Source: Devosia aurantiaca (GTDB lineage: Bacteria > Pseudomonadota > Alphaproteobacteria > Rhizobiales > Devosiaceae). From it: a DNA stretch of 64,000 nt. The DNA is taken from the NCBI RefSeq assembly GCF_011058215.1, contig NZ_JAALFG010000004.1, positions 124,001 to 188,000 on the forward strand, in the 5' to 3' direction. The translations under genes and the position numbers were made by a program. Positions within the stretch are counted from its first letter, which is position 1; every line of letters starts with the position of its first letter. The notes beneath the pieces were generated by a model, which did no database searches, was not told the DNA's origin, and saw only the letters and a list, made by a program, of their open reading frames with translations. Shown here in pieces: positions 59,893 through 64,000 of this stretch.

Positions 59893-59998
59893 CTTGTCTA
59901 CGGCGTCAGCGCTACGCAGCTTTGGCGTCCAAGAATTTACCCATGTGCACAGCAATGTTCAGCCCACTTGGAGAAAACGCTTAACAGGGCTTGGTGAA

Positions 59999-60014
59999 TG
60001 GTATTTTATTGGTA
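59999..60014. promoter_or_regulatory. Candidate GntR/UTRA operator upstream of GntR gene
   Basis: TGGTATTTTATTGGTA lies 45 bases before the GntR start, suggesting autoregulation. The pair of sites flanks the divergent promoter region. Confidence 0.55.
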
Positions 60015-60058
60015 TCATAGACTAAGCAGTGCCGCATTGGGTCCGGCGGGGAGGGCAA

Positions 60059-60840
60059 GTGGAACAGATCGGCGGTATTTTCGGCGATGGTCCCGTTGTC
60101 CTGCCAGTTGGCGGACCGCTTTATCTGCAGCTGAAGCGCTGGATCGAGGATGCCATAAACCGTGGCACGATCAACCCCGGCGATGCGCTCCCCTCCGAAC
60201 GCGACCTTGCGATGCGGGCCGATGTGTCCCGCGTGACCGTGCGCAAGGCTGTACAGCATCTGGTGCAGGACGGCATTCTGGTGCAGCGCCATGGGTCGGG
60301 CACCTTCGTCGCGCCGCAGACACAGCGTGTCGAGCAGTCCCTGTCGCAGCTGACCTCGTTCACCGAAGATATGGCGCGGCGTGGCATGGCCGTGCGGGCG
60401 GAGTGGCTCGATCGCGGGCTCTATCTGCCGTCGCCGGAAGAAACCATGATCCTGGGACTAAGCGGAGGGGAACAGGTGGCGCGAGTCTCCGCCTGCGCCT
60501 CACTGGCGACATGCCGCTGGCTATCGAACGCGCCAGCCTTGCGGCCACCATATTGCCGCAGCCGACCAGCATCGGCGACTCGCTTTATAAGCACCTCGAA
60601 CGCTTCGGCTCGCGCCCTGTGCGCGCCATCCAGCGCATTCGCGCCGCCAATATCGGCGAAGCCGACGCGCATCTTTTGCAGGTCGCGACAGGCTCGGCCG
60701 GCCTTCACATCGAGCGGGTTTCCTATCTCTCGACCGGCCGCGTCATCGAATTCACCCGCTCCATCTACCGGGGCGATACCTATGATTTCGTCGCCGAGCT
60801 CAGGCTTGGCGACGGCACGACCGGAGCTCAACAGCCATGA
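60059..60840 (+). CDS. GntR-family regulator with UTRA domain (NagR/DasR-like, frameshifted)
   Basis: About 260 residues after repair. The N-terminal winged helix includes LPSERDLAMRADVSRVTVRKAVQ and RHGSGTFVAP (the first quoted in part). The UTRA ligand domain shows GDMPLAIERASL and YLSTGRVIEFTRSIYRGDTYDF. GTG at 60059 follows GGGGAGGG. A C is missing at 60489-60490; repair joins VARVSR to LRLTGDMP. UTRA regulators of this type commonly respond to GlcNAc-6-P or GlcN-6-P, in keeping with the SIS deaminase and nagA genes that follow with overlapping codons. Confidence 0.9.
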
Positions 60841-61865
60841 CCGACACCACCTTCATGCGTCAGGAAGTGGACCAGATCCCGGGCGTGGTCAGGACTTTTC
60901 TCGATGCCTCCGGATCGGTGCTCGAGAATGCGGCGGCCCGACTGCGCCATGAAGATCCGGCCATGGTCATCACCGTCGCCCGTGGCTCCTCGGATCACGC
61001 GTCGGCTTACCTGAAATACGCCATCGAGCTGACCTTGGGTCTGCCCGTCGCGTCGGTCGGCCCCTCGATCGCTTCGATCTACGGGCGTGATCTCAAGCTC
61101 GACCGCGCGGTGGCCATTGCCGTGTCGCAGTCCGGCAAGAGCCCCGATATCGTCGGCATGGCGCAGTCAGCCAAGCGCTCCGGCGCCACCACCATCGCCA
61201 TCACCAATACCCCCGCTTCACCCTTGGCAGAAGCGAGCGACTTCACCATCGACCTCCATGCCGGCGTCGAAAAAAGCGTTGCCGCCACCAAAACCTTCGT
61301 CACCTCGGTCGTCGCGGGCCTGGCGCTCCTGGCGCGCTGGAGCGGCGACGGGGAGCTCAAGGCCGCTGTCGATGCACTGCCGGAAAGCCTCGCCAAGGCT
61401 GTCGCCTGTGACTGGTCCGAGATGATCGACGCACTGGACGGTCACTCGGCGCTTTATGTTTTGGGCCGTGGCCCGGGCTTTGCCATTGCCAACGAAGCGG
61501 CGCTTAAATTCAAGGAAACCTGCGGCATCCAGGGCGAGTCTTATAGCGCGGCCGAAGTGATGCATGGCCCGGTGTCCATCGTCACAAAGGGTTACCCGGT
61601 GCTTGGGCTCGCGGCGCGCGATGCGGCCGAAGCCTCGGTTGCCGACATGGCGCATAAGCTGGCTGGGCAGGGTGCTCGTGCCTTCCTCACCAGCGAACGG
61701 CCTGGGGCCGCAACGCGCCTCCCATTCGCCGCAACCGGTCATCCGATCACTGATCCCCTGTCGCTGATCGTGTCCTTTTACGGTTTCGTCGAGGCGCTGG
61801 CCCGTCATCGCGGCCTCAATCCCGACCAACCACCGATGCTGCGCAAGGTGACGGAAACGGTATGA
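60837..61865 (+). CDS. SIS-domain glucosamine-6-phosphate deaminase (NagB-II/AgaS-like)
   Basis: 342 residues with two SIS domains (ITVARGSSDHASAYLKYAIE; LYVLGRGPGFAIANEAALKFKE; quoted in part) and AVSQSGKSPDIV, KSVAATKTF and AEVMHGPVSI. This is the isomerase half of GlmS without a glutaminase domain, the arrangement of NagB-II, which turns GlcN-6-P into fructose-6-P and ammonia. ATG at 60837 overlaps the GntR stop, and its own stop overlaps nagA. Confidence 0.9.
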   Translation: MTDTTFMRQEVDQIPGVVRTFLDASGSVLENAAARLRHEDPAMVITVARGSSDHASAYLKYAIELTLGLPVASVGPSIASIYGRDLKLDRAVAIAVSQSGKSPDIVGMAQSAKRSGATTIAITNTPASPLAEASDFTIDLHAGVEKSVAATKTFVTSVVAGLALLARWSGDGELKAAVDALPESLAKAVACDWSEMIDALDGHSALYVLGRGPGFAIANEAALKFKETCGIQGESYSAAEVMHGPVSIVTKGYPVLGLAARDAAEASVADMAHKLAGQGARAFLTSERPGAATRLPFAATGHPITDPLSLIVSFYGFVEALARHRGLNPDQPPMLRKVTETV

Positions 61866-63019
61866 GCGATCTCCGCGCCATCACTGGAGCCCGAATCTTT
61901 GACGGCTGGGACTGGCACGAAGATGCCGCCTTGCTGATTGAAATGGGCCACGTGGCGGCGATCGTTGCGCGTGACGCTATTCCAGCCAATGCCGAAATCT
62001 TGGTGCTCGATGGCGGCATGGTCGTGCCCGGCTTCATCGATCTTCAGGTCAATGGCGGCGGCGGTGTCCTGTTCAACAATGCGCCGACGCTCGAAAGCAT
62101 CCGCACCATCTGCGCTGCGCACGCCCAGTTCGGTACCACGGCGCTTCTGCCAACGCTGATCACCGATACTGTAGAAATCAACCAAGCCGCTATCGCTGCC
62201 GGCATCGCAGCAGCCGAGGCGAAGGTTCCCGGCTTCATCGGACTCCATCTTGAAGGGCCGCACCTGTCGCTTGCGCGCAAGGGAACCCACGATCCGGCAC
62301 TGATCCGGCCGATGGACAACGCAGACCTTGAGCGCTTAATTTCGGCGGCGTCTTCGTTGCCGAACCTGCTCTGCACCGTGGCCGCCGAAACCGTCAGACC
62401 GGAGCAGATCAAGGCCCTGGTGAATGCGGGCATCGTCGTCAGCATCGGCCATTCCGATGCCGGCTTCGACACGGCCAACGCCGCTTTTGATAACGGTGCC
62501 ACAATGGCAACCCATTTGTTCAACGCCATGAGCCAGCTCGGCAATCGCGAACCCGGCGTTGTTGGTGCCGTGATAGAACGTCCCGAGGCCTTTGCAGGGC
62601 TCATTGCCGACGGCATTCATGTTCACGCCGCCGCAATCAAAGCGGCTTTGCGCGCAAAAAATGGCCCTGGCCGCATCTTTCTCGTTACCGACGCCATGTC
62701 GCAGACGGGTACCGATCTCGCCAGCTTCGAACTGAACGGTCGCACCATTACCCGTGCTGACGGCGCCTTGCGCCTAGCCGACGGCACTCTGGCCGGCGCC
62801 GACCTCGACATGATCGATGCCGTCAATTTCATGATCACCGAAGTCGGGCTGATCCCAGACGAGGCTTTCCGAATGGCGGCGCTTTATCCTGCGCACGCCA
62901 TGGGCCTGGACGACACCTACGGGCATCTCCGCAGTTCGGCTGTAGCCAGCTTCGTGCATCTTGATGACCGATATCAGGTCAACGCCACTTGGGTTTGCGG
63001 CGAAAAAGTCTGGCCGTAA
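61862..63019 (+). CDS. nagA: N-acetylglucosamine-6-phosphate deacetylase
   Basis: 385 residues, complete amidohydrolase. VVPGFIDLQVNGGGG, metal ligand Glu in GLHLEGPHL, His in SIGHSDAGFD and THLFNAMSQLGNREPG (quoted in part), and the catalytic Asp in LVTDAMSQTG. Converts GlcNAc-6-P to GlcN-6-P, the substrate of the preceding deaminase. Start overlaps the SIS gene stop (ATGA). Confidence 0.95.
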   Translation: MSDLRAITGARIFDGWDWHEDAALLIEMGHVAAIVARDAIPANAEILVLDGGMVVPGFIDLQVNGGGGVLFNNAPTLESIRTICAAHAQFGTTALLPTLITDTVEINQAAIAAGIAAAEAKVPGFIGLHLEGPHLSLARKGTHDPALIRPMDNADLERLISAASSLPNLLCTVAAETVRPEQIKALVNAGIVVSIGHSDAGFDTANAAFDNGATMATHLFNAMSQLGNREPGVVGAVIERPEAFAGLIADGIHVHAAAIKAALRAKNGPGRIFLVTDAMSQTGTDLASFELNGRTITRADGALRLADGTLAGADLDMIDAVNFMITEVGLIPDEAFRMAALYPAHAMGLDDTYGHLRSSAVASFVHLDDRYQVNATWVCGEKVWP

Positions 63020-63399
63020 CCGCCAGCAACGGGTCCTCCGCTCGCATTTGCACCACATCTCTGCCACGAAGTTACATGGCTTCGAACTGGCCGCGAGCTG
63101 TTCATCCGCCCGTTATACTGCGTATCTTAGCAGTTTCTTTAAACTTCTTAACAGGACGTTACGATCTGTGTGCTGAATCTGCAACAAGCGCTCTGCAAGC
63201 AGATTGTGACCGGGCCAAAACAGCATTGCCGCGATTGCGTCCAAGTTTTCCATGCGTAGAGTGGGTCTTGCGAATCCATGCATGGGATCGTTTGTCGGTC
63301 GCAACGCGACGGCAACACACTGCACCACGATAGTGTGGTCGCGTTTCGACAAACTGCTGGGCAACCAGCGCAAAAATGACTGACTTTGGAGGTCACCTA
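63020..63399. other. Long intergenic region upstream of porin gene
   Basis: 380 bases without a convincing gene. The short open frames inside lack ribosome sites and family features. It should hold the porin promoter and leader. A ten-base palindrome, CCATGCATGG, lies at 63276-63285. No clear terminator for nagA was found. Confidence 0.5.
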
Positions 63400-64000
63400 A
63401 TGAAACTCAAGAGCCTTATGCTTGGTTCTATCGCCGCTGCTGGTCTCTCGACCGCCGGTTATGCTGCCGATCTCGGCGTTCTGACTTCGCTCGACGTTTG
63501 CGACTCGCTCGGCATCTCGGGCCTGACCATTTCGTCTTCCGACAACTGCCTCGTCATCACCGGCGGCGTCAGCTACGAATTCGGCTACGGCGAATTCCGT
63601 GACGAATCTCCGGTTGCTGCAACCATCGACCCCCGCCAGGTTGCCATCGGTGGCGTCGGCGAAGACTGGGATAGCCGCGTCATTTCCTGGCTGAAGGCTG
63701 TTGGTTCCTCCTCCAGCGACTTCGGTCGTGCTTCAGCCACCATCACCCTCAAGAGCGACTACCGCTTCCGCACCCGCGGTGGTGTTGACCTCGATGGCGA
63801 CGGCCCGGGCACTGCTATCGGCACCACCCAGACGCTTGCTGAAGACGGCCAGTTCTTTGCCGACGAAGCCTTTGTCCAGGTCGGCGACACCACCACCATT
63901 ATGGCTGGTAAGAAGGGCTCGATTGCCAACCTCGGCGACGACGCTCCGTTCAGCTACCTCGGCCTCTTCAACTCCTCGTCGCTCGACGGCGGTGGTGTTG
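63400..64000 (+). CDS. Outer-membrane porin, Porin_2-like (3' end outside window)
   Basis: ATG at 63400 follows GGAGG by eight bases and opens a signal peptide, MKLKSLMLGSIAAAGLSTAGYAAD. The mature start ADLGVLTSLDVCDSLGISG with a second cysteine at DNCLVITGGVSYEFGYGEF is typical of alphaproteobacterial porins (long stretches quoted in part). Alternating aromatic and polar beta strands follow. At least 200 residues are present before the window ends. General diffusion porin for small hydrophilic solutes. Confidence 0.88.
   Translation, partial: MKLKSLMLGSIAAAGLSTAGYAADLGVLTSLDVCDSLGISGLTISSSDNCLVITGGVSYEFGYGEFRDESPVAATIDPRQVAIGGVGEDWDSRVISWLKAVGSSSSDFGRASATITLKSDYRFRTRGGVDLDGDGPGTAIGTTQTLAEDGQFFADEAFVQVGDTTTIMAGKKGSIANLGDDAPFSYLGLFNSSSLDGGGV

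Noticed and set aside
491-60490. Interpreting the many frameshifts as programmed frameshifting or as wholesale pseudogene decay
   Set aside because: Only the Rrf2 A-run resembles a slippery site. The breaks are scattered, single-base and unaccompanied by stops or deletions, which decay would produce.
1-64000. tRNA, rRNA, riboswitch or prophage elements
   Set aside because: I searched by eye for typical tRNA arms, rRNA stretches, known riboswitch cores and phage genes and saw none that could be supported.

Overview
The window comes from a GC-rich alphaproteobacterium of the Hyphomicrobiales, most like Devosia or a close relative. The basis is the codon use, the many ABC uptake operons with overlapping stop/start codons, and the start of a Porin_2-type porin at the right edge. 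This placement is inferred from gene content only. No rRNA, tRNA, CRISPR array, insertion sequence or phage gene was recognised. Nearly everything is sugar, amino-sugar, peptide or small-molecule uptake and catabolism.

Layout. (1) 1-10056: a divergent acid-sugar locus. DapA-like aldolase, PdxA2-like dehydrogenase and a sialidase-like protein lie on the minus strand. A peptide-type ABC importer, a DUF1537 kinase and an FCD-GntR regulator lie on the plus strand. (2) 10289-12911: an Rrf2 regulator with an FAD/NAD(P)-binding protein, then a truncated luciferase-like monooxygenase. (3) 13054-35129: an amino-sugar and peptidoglycan-recycling region. The minus strand carries a BadF-type kinase, NanE, a sugar ABC importer and an RpiR regulator. 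The plus strand carries MurQ, NagZ, two complete Opp-type importers, a serine hydrolase, AnmK and a GNAT. (4) 35153-40188: TreZ, a secreted esterase and a secreted PQQ-dehydrogenase/PEBP fusion. (5) 40279-56298: a LacI-controlled catabolic region of unknown substrate, with a sugar-type ABC importer, amidase, two HisD-like dehydrogenases, SDR, bicupin, MetE-like Zn methyltransferase, RraA-like aldolase and hydrolase/SnoaL protein. All are tied together by TTGCATACGWATGCAA operators. (6) 56546-58971: an MHYT-GGDEF-EAL protein. (7) 58963-63019: a second MurQ-like protein, a GntR/UTRA regulator, a SIS-type GlcN-6-P deaminase and NagA. (8) 63400-end: porin.

How it fits together. NagZ, AnmK, MurQ, NagA and the SIS deaminase make an almost complete route from anhydro-muropeptides to fructose-6-P. 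NanE and the BadF-type kinase feed ManNAc and GlcNAc into the same pool. The twin Opp systems probably import peptides or muropeptides.

A major caveat: about 20 genes carry a single-base frameshift, nearly always one base missing from a short homopolymer and each repairable by one base. Intact and broken genes are interleaved within tight operons. The simplest reading is residual indel error in the assembly rather than gene decay. Products are therefore described as if repaired, and each break is located.
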